Assembly: GCF_000741175.1 (NCBI RefSeq)
Contig: NZ_JGYS01000006.1
Span: forward strand, 1 to 64,000
Origin: Bifidobacterium callitrichos DSM 23973
GTDB lineage: Bacteria; Actinomycetota; Actinomycetes; Actinomycetales; Bifidobacteriaceae
Reading direction: 5' to 3'
Length of the DNA: 64,000 nucleotides
Position 1 is the first letter of the stretch, and every line of letters starts with the position of its first letter. The position numbers and the translations under genes are program-made. This document shows, piece after piece, positions 52,826 through 61,664 of the stretch. A model generated the notes under the pieces. That model worked only from the letters and a program-made list of their open reading frames with translations. It made no database searches and was not told the origin of the DNA.

Positions 52826-54013
52826 ATGCAGCAGCAGCCGCTCAACAAGCCGGAGGACCTCAGGGCGATCCAGGAGGCGATGGACGCGGGCAAGAATCCG
52901 CTTATCGCCACCGACGTGCCTCGTTGGGAGGATCAGGTTGGCATCAGCCGCATCGTCAACCGCCGCGTACTCGAGTTCGAGGTACTGCCCACCCCGGCGC
53001 AGGTCCTCGCCGATCTCCCGCTGACCGATGACGCGCAGGAGATCGTCGCCTACTCGCGTGACGAGATCCGCGCTTGCCTCTACGGTCAGGACGATCGACT
53101 GCTCGTCATCGTCGGCCCGTGCTCGGTGCACGATCCCGCCGCCGCACTCGACTACGCGCGTCGTCTCGCCAAGCTCAAGGACGAGCTCGACGAGCAGCTG
53201 CTCATCGTCATGCGCGTCTACTTCGAAAAGCCCCGCACCACCGTCGGGTGGAAGGGCCTGATCAACGATCCGGACATCGACGGCTCGTGCAACATCAAGA
53301 AGGGGTTGCTGCTCGCCCGCCGCACGTTGCTTGGCGTGCTGGGTGAGGGGCTCGCCGCCGCCACCGAGTTCCTTGAGCCGACCAGCCCGCAGTTCATCGC
53401 CGATGCCGTCAGCTGGGGCGCGATCGGCGCTCGCAACACCGAAAGCCAGGTGCATCGCCAGCTGGCGAGCGGCCTGTCGATGCCGATCGGATTCAAGAAC
53501 GCGACCGACGGTTCGGTCAAGGCCGCGTCCGACTCCTGTTTCGCCGCCGCGCAGCAGCACACGTTCTTCGGCATCGACCACAGAGGCCGTGCCGCCGTCG
53601 TCAAGACGCTCGGCAATCCCGACTGCCATGTCGTGCTGCGTGGATCCAGCTCCGGGCCGAACTACTCCAAGGAGGACGTCGCCGCCGCACTTGAGACGAT
53701 CCGGGAGCGCATGCCGGCCGATTCCGCCGCCTCGCATGGTCTGGTCGTCGATTGCTCGCATGGCAACTCCGGTAAGGACGAGCATCGTCAGGCCGAGGTC
53801 GTGCGCGAGATCGCCGCCCGCATCGCCGACGGCGAGCGCGGCATCACCGGCGTGATGATGGAGAGCTTCCTCGAGGGCGGCAATCAGCCCGCGGCGCCCC
53901 TAAGCCAGCTCGTCTACGGCAAGTCGATCACCGACAAGTGCCTGAGCTGGCCCGTCACCGAGCAGCTGCTGCGCACGCTCGCCGAAGCCGTCGCCACGCG
54001 CCGTTGGCGCTGA
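52826..54013 (+). CDS. aroG: 3-deoxy-7-phosphoheptulonate synthase, second paralogue
   Basis: Tandem paralogue of the preceding gene with the same catalytic blocks (VIVGPCSVHDP, MRVYFEKPRTTVGWKGLINDPDIDG, GAIGARNTESQVHRQLASGLSMPIGFKNATDGS, HGNSGKDEHRQ). It differs in the N-terminal 45 residues (NKPEDLRAIQEAMDAGKNPLIATDV), the part that usually carries feedback regulation. 395 aa. AAAGGGAGAG precedes ATG 52826, and CACTATCCTATAAG upstream could be its -10 region. Some nucleotide blocks (for example around 52020 and 53420) are almost identical between the two genes, suggesting gene conversion. Confidence 0.94.
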   Translation: MQQQPLNKPEDLRAIQEAMDAGKNPLIATDVPRWEDQVGISRIVNRRVLEFEVLPTPAQVLADLPLTDDAQEIVAYSRDEIRACLYGQDDRLLVIVGPCSVHDPAAALDYARRLAKLKDELDEQLLIVMRVYFEKPRTTVGWKGLINDPDIDGSCNIKKGLLLARRTLLGVLGEGLAAATEFLEPTSPQFIADAVSWGAIGARNTESQVHRQLASGLSMPIGFKNATDGSVKAASDSCFAAAQQHTFFGIDHRGRAAVVKTLGNPDCHVVLRGSSSGPNYSKEDVAAALETIRERMPADSAASHGLVVDCSHGNSGKDEHRQAEVVREIAARIADGERGITGVMMESFLEGGNQPAAPLSQLVYGKSITDKCLSWPVTEQLLRTLAEAVATRRWR

Positions 54014-54281
54014 ATCGCGCGTTTTCTCCTGCGTTCGCGAGCTGGACGATTCCATAGCGAGCATGAAAAGATGAGATTGCGTTCCACTATGTGAGCGATA
54101 TCACCATGGGCCTCGGAGTGCGAGTAGACCTATACCTCAGCACAGCGGTGTGCGGACGCCGCTGCAAGCCACAAGCTCCAGTCGGTCGGACCGCATCCCG
54201 CCATTGACGTGGGACGCCCCGTTACCCCGGGTGCGCTCCCCGCGTGAGAGAAGCTGTTATCACATAAGGGGTATTTCAATC

Positions 54282-55598
54282 ATGTCCGCAACTGCAGTCG
54301 CAGCGGCCACACCCGAGAAGAAGGATTCGGTTCCCGAGATCATCGCGGCGTCGATGGTGGGCACCGCCATCGAGTTCTACGACAACTACTGCTATTCCAT
54401 CGCATCCGCCAGCTACTTCGGCGCGATCTTCTTCCCGGCGGCCACCAAGGCCAACCCGGCCATCGGTACGATGCTCGCGTTCCTGACGTTCGCCGTGTCG
54501 TTCCTCGCCCGCCCGTTCGGTTCGATGCTCTTCGGTCACTTCGGCGACAAGATCGGTCGTAAGACCACGCTGGTCGTCGCCCTGATGACCATGGGCATCT
54601 CCACGTTCCTCGTCGGCTGCCTGCCGAGCTATGACCAGCTCGGCATCCTCGCCATCATCATCCTGTGCATCTGCCGCGCCTGCCAGGGCGTCGGTCTCGC
54701 CGGCGAATGGTCCGGCGCCGCGCTCGTCGCCACCGAGAACGCTCCGGCCAACAAGCGCGCCCTGTATGGTTCCTTCCCGAACCTCGGCGCCCCGATCGGC
54801 TTCTTCTGCGCCTACGGCCTGAACCTGCTGCTTGACTCCACCCTTGGCCCCGACAAGATGCAGGCCTGGGGCTGGCGTATCCCGTTCCTGTGCTCCGCGG
54901 TCCTCGTCGCCATCGGCCTGTACGTGCGTCTGCGCATGACCGAGACCCCGATCTTCCGCAAGGCCGTCGAGAACGATCGCGTCGTCAAGCACCCGCTGCG
55001 TGCTCTCGTGCCGTACTGGAAGGAAGTGCTCCTCGGCACCTTCGCCATGGGCATCACCTACACCCTGTTCTACGTGCTCGGCACCTGGTCGCTGAGCTAC
55101 GGCGTCAAGGTCATGAAGCCTGCGTTCACGCAGAACGAGTATCTCGCCATGCAGATGACCTCGGTGGTGTTCTTTGCGATCTTCATCCTCATCTCCTGCG
55201 TCTACTCCGATAGGATCGGCCGCAAGAAGGTCCTCATCACCACGACCGCTCTGACACTGGTCTTCTCGCTGTTCGCAATGCACCTGCTCCAGCACAACGT
55301 CGTCACCGTGATGATCTTCCTGTGCGTCGGCTTCGCCCTCATGGGCGGTCTGTTCGGACCGTGCGGCGCCTACCTGCCCGAGCTGTTCCCGACCAACGTG
55401 CGCTACTCCGGCGCCGGCCTGAGCTACAACCTCGCCGCCATCCTCGGTGGTGCCTTCGCCCCGACCATCGCCACCGCCCTGGTGCAGTCCACCGGTTCCG
55501 TGGTGTCCGTCGGCTGGTACATGGCCATCATGGCCGCCCTCGCTCTCATCGCCCTCTTCCTCATCAAGGAAAGCAAGGACAAGGACTACGAGGAGTGA
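54282..55598 (+). CDS. MFS transporter, metabolite:H+ symporter (MHS) family
   Basis: Twelve-helix proton symporter. GTAIEFYDNYCYS at the start of helix 1, LFGHFGDKIGRKTTLV between helices 2 and 3, and CQGVGLAGEWSGAALVATENAPANKRALYGSFPNLGAPIGF are the MHS signatures also found in ShiA and ProP. YLPELFPTNVRYSGAGLSYN marks helix 11. 438 aa is normal. Members carry shikimate, proline/betaine, citrate or other acids. Proximity to two DAHP synthase genes hints at an aromatic precursor, but the genes are separated by 268 nt without a shared operon. ATG 54282 follows AAGGGGTATTTCAATC. Confidence 0.9.
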   Translation: MSATAVAAATPEKKDSVPEIIAASMVGTAIEFYDNYCYSIASASYFGAIFFPAATKANPAIGTMLAFLTFAVSFLARPFGSMLFGHFGDKIGRKTTLVVALMTMGISTFLVGCLPSYDQLGILAIIILCICRACQGVGLAGEWSGAALVATENAPANKRALYGSFPNLGAPIGFFCAYGLNLLLDSTLGPDKMQAWGWRIPFLCSAVLVAIGLYVRLRMTETPIFRKAVENDRVVKHPLRALVPYWKEVLLGTFAMGITYTLFYVLGTWSLSYGVKVMKPAFTQNEYLAMQMTSVVFFAIFILISCVYSDRIGRKKVLITTTALTLVFSLFAMHLLQHNVVTVMIFLCVGFALMGGLFGPCGAYLPELFPTNVRYSGAGLSYNLAAILGGAFAPTIATALVQSTGSVVSVGWYMAIMAALALIALFLIKESKDKDYEE

Positions 55599-55642
55599 TT
55601 TCCGGTAGTTGTAACCGGTACATGTAAGTAGTGCCGGTGTCC

Positions 55643-55729
55643 GCGGAGGACCGGAATATTTCATTCTCGACACGCTCAAGGCCGCTCGGCCAAGCCTACG
55701 GTCGAGAACGAAATATTCCGGTCCTCCGC
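55643..55729. repeat. 29-29-29 hairpin element, copy B
   Basis: Arms 55643-55671 and 55701-55729 pair over 29 bp with one mismatch; the centre (55672-55700) equals that of copy A in the same orientation. The arm sequence (AT-richer, with GAATATTTC) is unique to this copy. Confidence 0.93.
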
Positions 55730-55780
55730 TCTTTGTGGCAATGTCGCGTGGCGATGCGACGTAACTTCCCAACGTTCCGA

Positions 55781-55867
55781 GTGAGGGGGCGATATGCCCT
55801 GTTCGTGACCGTAGGCTTGGCCGAGCGGCCTTGAGCGTGTCACGAGCAGGGCATATCGCCCCCTCAC
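55781..55867. repeat. 29-29-29 hairpin element, copy D
   Basis: Arms 55781-55809 and 55839-55867 pair over 29 bp with one T-G mismatch; the centre (55810-55838) is the reverse complement of copies A and B. It lies 51 nt from copy B in the opposite orientation. Together they fill most of the 359-nt gap between the transporter and mtnN. Confidence 0.93.
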
Positions 55868-55957
55868 GGTCACCGTCGGAACGTGACAGTACGCCCAATT
55901 CTGAGTACGCTCGGAAGCGACAGGTCGACAAGCGAAACGAGCGACAGGAGAAACGAC

Positions 55958-56668
55958 ATGGGCAGGACGATCGCCATCATCGGAGCGCTGGACGAGGAGG
56001 TCGCGCTGATCGCGCGCGCCCTCGACGATGTCGAGCATGACAGGGCCGCCAGCCTTGATGTGGCGCGCGGCACCATCACGACGAACGCGGGCGAGCGCCT
56101 GACCGTCGTCGCCACCGTCGGCGGCATGGGTCTGGTCGCCGCCGCCGCGACCACGCAGCATCTGATCAGCGTCTATCATCCGCAGGCCGTGATCTTCTCC
56201 GGCATCGCGGGCAATCTCAACACGCACCTGCATATCAACGACGTCGTGCTCGGCGGCACGCTGCGCTTCCTTGACACCGACATGCGTCTGGTCGGCCAGT
56301 GGAAGCCCGGTACGCCCGACGCTCCGGTCGATGAGTTCCATTCCGACGATCATCTGCTCGCTCTGGCCGACGAGGCGCTGACCGCCGCCGGCATCACGCA
56401 TATCACCGGCATCATCGCCTCCGGCAACTATTTCGTCGATACCGATGCGCAGGTGCGCAAGGTCGTGCACGACACGGGCGCCGATGCGGTCGAGATGGAG
56501 GGTGCGGCCGTTGCGCAGGTCGCGGCGCGCAACGAGGTGCCGGCGCTGGTCATCCGTGCCCTGTCGGACAATGCGGATACCGATTACGAGGTCTTCAAGG
56601 AGTTCGATATCAGCGAGTACGCCGATACGGCGGCCGCGCTGGCGGTCGACATCCTCAGGCGCCTGTAG
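55958..56668 (+). CDS. mtnN: 5'-methylthioadenosine/S-adenosylhomocysteine nucleosidase
   Basis: Hydrolyses MTA, SAH and 5'-deoxyadenosine to adenine, recycling methionine and clearing SAH. IAIIGALDEEVALI at the N-terminus, the FSGIAGNLN phosphorylase-fold motif, DAVEMEGAAVAQVA (catalytic Glu region) and IRALSDNADTD (catalytic Asp) are conserved. 236 aa is standard. ACAGGAG lies 9 nt before ATG 55958. Expressed alone downstream of a pair of hairpin elements. Confidence 0.92.
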   Translation: MGRTIAIIGALDEEVALIARALDDVEHDRAASLDVARGTITTNAGERLTVVATVGGMGLVAAAATTQHLISVYHPQAVIFSGIAGNLNTHLHINDVVLGGTLRFLDTDMRLVGQWKPGTPDAPVDEFHSDDHLLALADEALTAAGITHITGIIASGNYFVDTDAQVRKVVHDTGADAVEMEGAAVAQVAARNEVPALVIRALSDNADTDYEVFKEFDISEYADTAAALAVDILRRL

Positions 56669-56721
56669 TCGGTCGTACGGCCACGCCGTCATGCCCTCGA
56701 TTGCGTATACCGCCTGCGACG

Positions 56722-56743
56722 AGTGCATGAACTTCTGCTGAAC
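56722..56743 (-). promoter_or_regulatory. PHO-box-like direct repeat upstream of the sensor kinase
   Basis: On the minus strand GTTCAGCAGAA and GTTCATGCACT are adjacent 11-nt units, the spacing of actinobacterial PhoP/RegX3 boxes. It lies about 105 nt before the kinase gene. Confidence 0.5.
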
Positions 56744-56846
56744 TTACGTAGTTTACCGTATCGGATAACGCTGCGGCCGCTATCGTGGATACCCGGACAC
56801 AACAGATACATAGCGGGTTGCGGGCGTCCTACGAGTGGGGTGGAGC

Positions 56847-58226
56847 ATGGTGTGGTGGCAGATTCTGATCGTTGCGGTCATCGTCGGCGGCATCGCCGCG
56901 GCGATCGCCTATTCCACCGGTCTTGAACGTGGAGAGCGTCTGGGGCTTGAGACCCGTTCTCGCGCCCAGAGCGAGCTGTCCGAGAACGACGTGCTGTTCG
57001 GCGTCGTGCCGTCCGTTCGCGTCGCCGAGGAGTCGTTCGTCCATGCAATGCCCGAAGCGGTGATCCTCGTCAACGGCGAGGGCGACGTCGTCTATATGGG
57101 CAAGCGATGCGTCGACCTCGGACTGACCGAATCGGGACGAATCAGCGACGAGGATGCCGCCGGTATCCTCTCCCGGGTCGCGTCCGACGGTCAGCCGCGC
57201 GAGCGTGAGATCGAGCTGCCGATCGACCCGGTGCTTGCCGGCGCGCCGGTCGTTCCGGGCAATTCCGGGCACGGCGTGCAGGCGGGGGAGCGGATCCCTT
57301 CGAATACCCGGTATCTCAAGCTTCGCGTCGCGGCGATCGGCGACGACCGGTATGCGATCTTTGTCAGCGACATGAGCGAGCAGCGCCGATTCGAGGCGAT
57401 GCGTCGCGACTTCATGACCAACGTCTCGCACGAGCTCAAGACCCCGGCGGGCGCGATCTCCCTGCTCGCCGAGACGATCGGCGATGCCGCCGACGATCCG
57501 GACGCCGTTCGCTACTTCTCCGGGCGCATCGCCAAGGAGTCGACGCGACTGACCGAACTCGTCCACCGTCTGATCGATCTGCAGAAGGCGCAGGACGCCG
57601 GCGGCGTGCTCGATGTGAAACGCCTGTCGGTGCTTTCCGTCGTGCGTCATGCGATCGCGGAGAACCAGGTGCAGGCCGATGCCAGCCATATCGAGCTCGA
57701 TCTGTCGTTCGGAGGGGAGCCGGTTCCGCGCGAACATGCCAAGGGCGAGCCGGATGCGACGATCTCGTGCGATGAGGAGTCGATCACCACTTCGGTGAAG
57801 AATCTCATCGAGAACGCGATCCACTATTCGCCCGAACACACCACGGTGCGCATCGCCATCTCGGCGCACGACGGCAAGGTCAAGATCCGCGTCATCGATC
57901 AGGGCATCGGCATTCCGGCCGAATCGGTCGACCGTGTCTTCGAACGCTTCTACCGGGTCGATCCGGCCCGTTCCCGTCAGACCGGAGGCACGGGGCTCGG
58001 ATTGGCGATCGTCAAGCACTGCGTGGCCGATTGCGGCGGCACGGTGTCCGTCTGGTCGCGTGAGGGCGAGGGATCCACGTTCACGATCGAACTGCCTATG
58101 GCCGAGGAGGAGGACGCGGGCACGGACGCCGAGACCTCTACGGACGATGTGCAGGACGCGGATGAGACGGCCGTAGCTTCCGGAACCGCGGATGCCTCCT
58201 CGCAGACTGCGCAATCGGCCGAATAG
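56847..58226 (+). CDS. senX3: Phosphate-sensing histidine kinase (SenX3/PhoR type)
   Basis: Membrane sensor kinase for phosphate starvation signalling through the response regulator encoded next. A single N-terminal helix (about residues 2-25) leads to a PAS-like region (about 55-180). It is followed by DHp motif RRDFMTNVSHELKTPAGAISLL with the phospho-His, N box NLIENAIHYSP, G boxes DQGIGIPAE and GGTGLGLAIVKH, and the F box VFERFYRVD. The C-terminal 50 residues are acidic and disordered. One helix with a cytosolic PAS matches SenX3 more than PhoR. The ATG at 56847 follows GGGTGGAG; GTG 56835 is an alternative. Confidence 0.9.
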   Translation: MVWWQILIVAVIVGGIAAAIAYSTGLERGERLGLETRSRAQSELSENDVLFGVVPSVRVAEESFVHAMPEAVILVNGEGDVVYMGKRCVDLGLTESGRISDEDAAGILSRVASDGQPREREIELPIDPVLAGAPVVPGNSGHGVQAGERIPSNTRYLKLRVAAIGDDRYAIFVSDMSEQRRFEAMRRDFMTNVSHELKTPAGAISLLAETIGDAADDPDAVRYFSGRIAKESTRLTELVHRLIDLQKAQDAGGVLDVKRLSVLSVVRHAIAENQVQADASHIELDLSFGGEPVPREHAKGEPDATISCDEESITTSVKNLIENAIHYSPEHTTVRIAISAHDGKVKIRVIDQGIGIPAESVDRVFERFYRVDPARSRQTGGTGLGLAIVKHCVADCGGTVSVWSREGEGSTFTIELPMAEEEDAGTDAETSTDDVQDADETAVASGTADASSQTAQSAE

Positions 58227-58356
58227 GCATCAAAAGGAACGTAGTCGCCATTTCTGGACGACGAAGTTGAAGTAAGGCACAGCCGGTTGAAATTCCTGTA
58301 CTGAAGGTTCGTGGCCTGCCAATACGCCCCCAGAAGTTACGTAGCGCAAGACGAAG

Positions 58357-58378
58357 AGCGGATGAACATGCGGCGAAC
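58357..58378 (-). promoter_or_regulatory. PHO-box-like direct repeat upstream of the response regulator
   Basis: Minus-strand units GTTCGCCGCAT and GTTCATCCGCT are adjacent 11-nt repeats about 65 nt before the regulator gene, suggesting an internal autoregulated promoter. Confidence 0.45.
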
Positions 58379-58411
58379 GGCTAGGATGGCTTAGGTAAGC
58401 TCACAGGATTT

Positions 58412-58427
58412 CCAGTGGTACCACTGG
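58412..58427. promoter_or_regulatory. Perfect palindrome before the response regulator ribosome binding site
   Basis: CCAGTGGTACCACTGG is a perfect 16-bp palindrome ending 5 nt before the AAAGGTGA ribosome binding site. It could be an operator or a translation-controlling hairpin. Confidence 0.5.
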
Positions 58428-58442
58428 CAATGAAAGGTGATC

Positions 58443-59153
58443 ATGACGCGCATTCTCATCGTGGAAGACGAGGAATCCTACAGGGAACCGCTGGTCTATC
58501 AGCTCACACGCGAGGGGTATGACGTGTCCGCCGCGGCCACCGGTGAGGAGGGTCTCGAGCTGTTCACCAAGGGCGGCATCGACTTCGTGCTGCTCGATCT
58601 CATGCTTCCCGGCATCGACGGCACCGCACTGTGCCGTCGCATCCGCGAGCAGAGCCGGGTTCCGATCATCATGCTCACCGCCAAGAGCGCCGAGATCGAT
58701 AAGGTCGTCGGCCTTGAGATCGGTGCCGACGATTACGTCACGAAGCCGTACTCCTTCCGCGAGCTACTCGCCCGCATCCGTGCGGTCATGCGTCGCAACC
58801 AGCAGGCGGGCGGTGCCGCGGACGGCTCCGCCGCCGGCGACGACGTGCCGCTGACCTGCGGCGACATCTCGATGCAGGTCGGACAGCATCAGGTCACCGT
58901 GCGTGGCGAGAACGTGTTCTTCCCCCTGAAGGAGTTCGAGCTGCTCGAATACCTGCTGCAGAACAAGGGGCGAGTGATGACCCGTCACCAGCTCATCGAT
59001 CGCATCTGGGGCTCCGATTACGTCGGCGACACCAAGACCCTCGACGTGCATGTCAAGCGAGTGCGCGCCAAGATCGAGGAGGACCCGAGCCATCCGAAGT
59101 ACCTGACCACCGTGCGTGGCCTCGGCTACAAGATCGATCAGCCGGTCGCCTGA
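58443..59153 (+). CDS. regX3: Phosphate response regulator, OmpR/PhoB family (RegX3 type)
   Basis: Receiver domain (residues 1-120) with acidic pocket VEDEE, phospho-acceptor Asp near 52 in LLDLMLPG, Thr in MLTAKS and Lys in YVTKPYS. The winged-helix DNA-binding domain (about 140-235) has FPLKEFELLEYLLQNKGRVMTRHQLIDRIWG and DVHVKRVRAKIEEDP. 236 aa. Start ATG 58443 has AAAGGTGA upstream; the in-frame GTG at 58437 would overlap it. It is 216 nt after the kinase gene and upstream of pstS, so it very likely drives the pst operon through the PHO box at 59264. Confidence 0.93.
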   Translation: MTRILIVEDEESYREPLVYQLTREGYDVSAAATGEEGLELFTKGGIDFVLLDLMLPGIDGTALCRRIREQSRVPIIMLTAKSAEIDKVVGLEIGADDYVTKPYSFRELLARIRAVMRRNQQAGGAADGSAAGDDVPLTCGDISMQVGQHQVTVRGENVFFPLKEFELLEYLLQNKGRVMTRHQLIDRIWGSDYVGDTKTLDVHVKRVRAKIEEDPSHPKYLTTVRGLGYKIDQPVA

Positions 59154-59182
59154 GGCGCTTCTTCTTAAAGATGCTTCTGACC

Positions 59183-59215
59183 GCGCCCTTGGCGCTAAGA
59201 CGGCGCTAAGGGCGC
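59183..59215 (+). terminator. Terminator after the response regulator
   Basis: A 13-nt stem (59183-59195 with 59203-59215, one wobble) and 7-nt loop. It separates the two-component genes from the pst operon. Confidence 0.7.
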
Positions 59216-59263
59216 AAACTACGCCGGTGCCCCTGAAAACGACGTAGGCACATATCTCGGATT

Positions 59264-59285
59264 GTTCATCATCCGTTCACCGGTT
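59264..59285 (+). promoter_or_regulatory. PHO box upstream of pstS
   Basis: GTTCATCATCC and GTTCACCGGTT are adjacent 11-nt direct repeats, matching the GTTCACC-type half-sites of actinobacterial PhoP/RegX3 boxes. A TAGGCT word near 59313 is a plausible -10. Confidence 0.7.
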
Positions 59286-59384
59286 TCGGCCCTCACGACT
59301 TCCCAACGCCAATAGGCTTGTAGATGTCAAGAATTGACGGGCGGCCCTCTCATGGCCGTCAAGTTAGTTGAATGAGGGAAAGAA

Positions 59385-60518
59385 ATGCGTAAGAACATCT
59401 TCGTGCGTACTATTGCCGCGATTTCCGGCATTGCTATGCTCGCTGGTCTTGCCGCCTGCGGCGACAACACGACCGCCAGCACCAGCAGCTCCAGCTCTTC
59501 CGACAGCTCCTCCAAGACCGAGCCGATCTCCGGCGACTTCCAGGGTGCTGGCGCCTCCTCCCAGCAGGCCGCCGTTGAGGCTTGGATCGCCGGCTTCCAG
59601 GGCACCAACCCGGACGCCAAGATCGCCTACAACCCGACCGGTTCCGGCGCTGGTGTCTCCACCTTCCTGACCGGCGCCACCGCGTGGGCCGGCTCCGACA
59701 AGGCCCTGTCCGACGACGAGGTCACCAAGTCCGAGACCGTGTGCGCCTCCGGTGCCGCCTTCGACGTCCCGGTCTACATCTCCCCGATCGCCGTCATCTT
59801 CAACCTCAAGGGCATCTCCGACGCCGGCAAGCACGTCAACATGGACGCTGCCACCATCGCCAAGGTCTTCGACGGCAAGATCACCAAGTGGAACGACCCG
59901 GCCATCGCCGATCAGAACAAGGACCTCAAGCTCCCTGACACCGCGATCACCGTCGTGCACCGCTCCGATAAGTCCGGCACCACCCAGAACTTCGTCTCCT
60001 ACTTCAAGGATGCCGCTCCGGACGCCTGGACCTACGACCTGTCCGAGAACTGGCCGAACAACGTCGGCCAGGGCGCCAAGGGCACTTCGGGTGTCGTCTC
60101 CACCGTCCAGCAGGCTGATGGCACCATCGGCTACGCCGACTTCTCTCAGGTCGGCAAGCTCGGCACCGTCGCCGTCAAGGTCGGCGACTCCTACAACGAG
60201 ATCTCCGCTGAGGGTGGTTCCAAGGTCATCGAGGACTCCAAGCAGGACGACACCGCCAAGGGTGACAACCGTGTTGTGATCAAGATCAACCACGAGACAA
60301 CCGCCGAGGGCGCCTACCCGATCGTCCTCGTCTCCTACGCGATCGCCTGCCCGGCCTACAAGGACGCCAAGCAGGGCGAGTTCGTCAAGGCCTGGCTGAC
60401 CTACATCACCTCCGATGAGGGCCAGAAGACCGCTCAGGATGCCGCTGGCTCCGCTCCGCTGCCGGCCAGCCTGACCTCCCAGATCTCGAAGTCCATCGAG
60501 GCCATCAAGACCAAGTGA
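59385..60518 (+). CDS. pstS: Phosphate ABC transporter substrate-binding lipoprotein
   Basis: Binds inorganic phosphate outside the membrane for the PstCAB importer. A lipoprotein signal peptide ends in LAGLAAC (lipobox Cys at residue 25), followed by a Ser/Thr linker. The phosphate-site segments are GAGASSQQAAVEAW, GSGAG, WAGSDKALSD and RSDKSGTTQNF. 377 aa is standard. GGGAAAGAA precedes the ATG. First gene of pstSCAB, preceded by a PHO box. Confidence 0.95.
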   Translation: MRKNIFVRTIAAISGIAMLAGLAACGDNTTASTSSSSSSDSSSKTEPISGDFQGAGASSQQAAVEAWIAGFQGTNPDAKIAYNPTGSGAGVSTFLTGATAWAGSDKALSDDEVTKSETVCASGAAFDVPVYISPIAVIFNLKGISDAGKHVNMDAATIAKVFDGKITKWNDPAIADQNKDLKLPDTAITVVHRSDKSGTTQNFVSYFKDAAPDAWTYDLSENWPNNVGQGAKGTSGVVSTVQQADGTIGYADFSQVGKLGTVAVKVGDSYNEISAEGGSKVIEDSKQDDTAKGDNRVVIKINHETTAEGAYPIVLVSYAIACPAYKDAKQGEFVKAWLTYITSDEGQKTAQDAAGSAPLPASLTSQISKSIEAIKTK

Positions 60519-60524
60519 TGAGAC

Positions 60525-60544
60525 TTCCGGCCGCAAGGCCGGAA
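60525..60544 (+). terminator. Intercistronic hairpin after pstS
   Basis: TTCCGGCC-GCAA-GGCCGGAA, perfect 8-bp stem with a GNRA-type loop and no T run. It more likely stabilises the pstS mRNA 3' end or attenuates than fully terminates. Confidence 0.55.
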
Positions 60545-60590
60545 CGTACGAATCTTCGACAGACCACATAATCAAATAGCAACCACCAAG

Positions 60591-60623
60591 CAAGCCGCAG
60601 TCGTTCATAACGGTTGCGGCTTG
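60591..60623 (+). terminator. Second hairpin between pstS and pstC
   Basis: CAAGCCGCA pairs with TGCGGCTTG around a 15-nt loop, 88 nt before pstC. Together with the preceding hairpin it can explain higher expression of pstS than of the permease genes. Confidence 0.5.
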
Positions 60624-60710
60624 CGGTCGGTCGAAGGTTCCCAACTCATTGCACACGTCTTTTCAATCCCATTTCCTCCACACGCAATTCCATTTCCGTA
60701 AGGAGATTTC

Positions 60711-61664
60711 GTGACTTCGCAAGACAAACCGGTTGTTGAACCGGTTACCGGCAAGACTGCCGACAAGGTCTTCAAGGGTGTGGCCTACGCCTGTGGCATC
60801 CTGATCCTCGTCGTGCTCGCCGCCGTGTTCCTCTTCCTGTTCTTCCGTGCGTGGCCGCTTATCGGCGGCGACCAGAAGGCGAATTCCGAGACCGTCGCCA
60901 ACTTCACCGGCGGTGCCACCAGCAACTTCTGGGGCTATGTGCTCCCGCTGCTGTTCGGTACCGTGCTCGTCTCCGTGCTGGCACTGATCATCGCCTTCTT
61001 CGTTGCAATCGGCATCGCACTGTTCATCTCTCACTACGCGTCCAAGAAGGTCGCCACCGGCCTGAGCTACGTGGTCGACCTGCTCGCTGCAATTCCTTCC
61101 GTTATCTACGGTCTGTGGGGCGGTCTGATCCTGGTCCCGGCCATCTACCCGTTCTGGAACTGGGTGGCCACCTACCTCGGATGGATCCCGCTGTTCCAGG
61201 GCCCTGCGGCGAATCCGCAGCGTACCATCGGCACCGTCGCGGTCGTGCTGGCCGTCATGATCCTGCCGATCATCACCTCCATGTCGCGTGACATCTTCCT
61301 GCAGACCCCGACTCTCCAGCAGGAGGCCGCCTATGGTCTGGGTGCCACCAAGTGGGAGATGATCAAGCTCGCCGTCATCCCGTTCGGCAAGTCCGGTATC
61401 GTGTCCGCCTCCATGCTGGCACTCGGTCGTGCACTCGGTGAGACGATGGCCGTCTTGATGATCCTGTCCCCTGGCCTCACCTACTCCATCAAGCTGCTGC
61501 AGGCTTCCCAGAACCAGACCATCGCCGCCAACATCGCCGCGCAGTACCCGGAAGCCAACGATCTGGGCGTCTCCGTCCTGATCGGAACCGGTTTGATCCT
61601 GTTCCTCATCACCTTCGTGGTCAACTACGCCGCGCGTAAGATCACCGAGAAAGCGAGCGCATGA
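60711..61664 (+). CDS. pstC: Phosphate ABC transporter permease PstC
   Basis: Membrane permease with six helices, pairing with PstA. Hallmarks are the cytoplasmic-facing DLLAAIPSVIYGLWGG and the EAA loop EAAYGLGATKWEMIKLAVIPFGKSGIVSASMLALGRALGETMAVL. 317 aa is standard. The start is GTG 60711, with TAAGGAG 6 nt upstream. Its stop overlaps the pstA start (ATGA). Confidence 0.95.
   Translation: MTSQDKPVVEPVTGKTADKVFKGVAYACGILILVVLAAVFLFLFFRAWPLIGGDQKANSETVANFTGGATSNFWGYVLPLLFGTVLVSVLALIIAFFVAIGIALFISHYASKKVATGLSYVVDLLAAIPSVIYGLWGGLILVPAIYPFWNWVATYLGWIPLFQGPAANPQRTIGTVAVVLAVMILPIITSMSRDIFLQTPTLQQEAAYGLGATKWEMIKLAVIPFGKSGIVSASMLALGRALGETMAVLMILSPGLTYSIKLLQASQNQTIAANIAAQYPEANDLGVSVLIGTGLILFLITFVVNYAARKITEKASA

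Noticed and set aside
51479-54013. Second DAHP synthase as a decayed duplicate
   Set aside because: It is full length with all catalytic blocks, its own ribosome binding site and a distinct N-terminus.
55643-55867. 29-29-29 hairpins as ordinary intrinsic terminators
   Set aside because: No T runs follow the arms, stems are far longer than needed, and the conserved part is the loop rather than a stem plus U tract.
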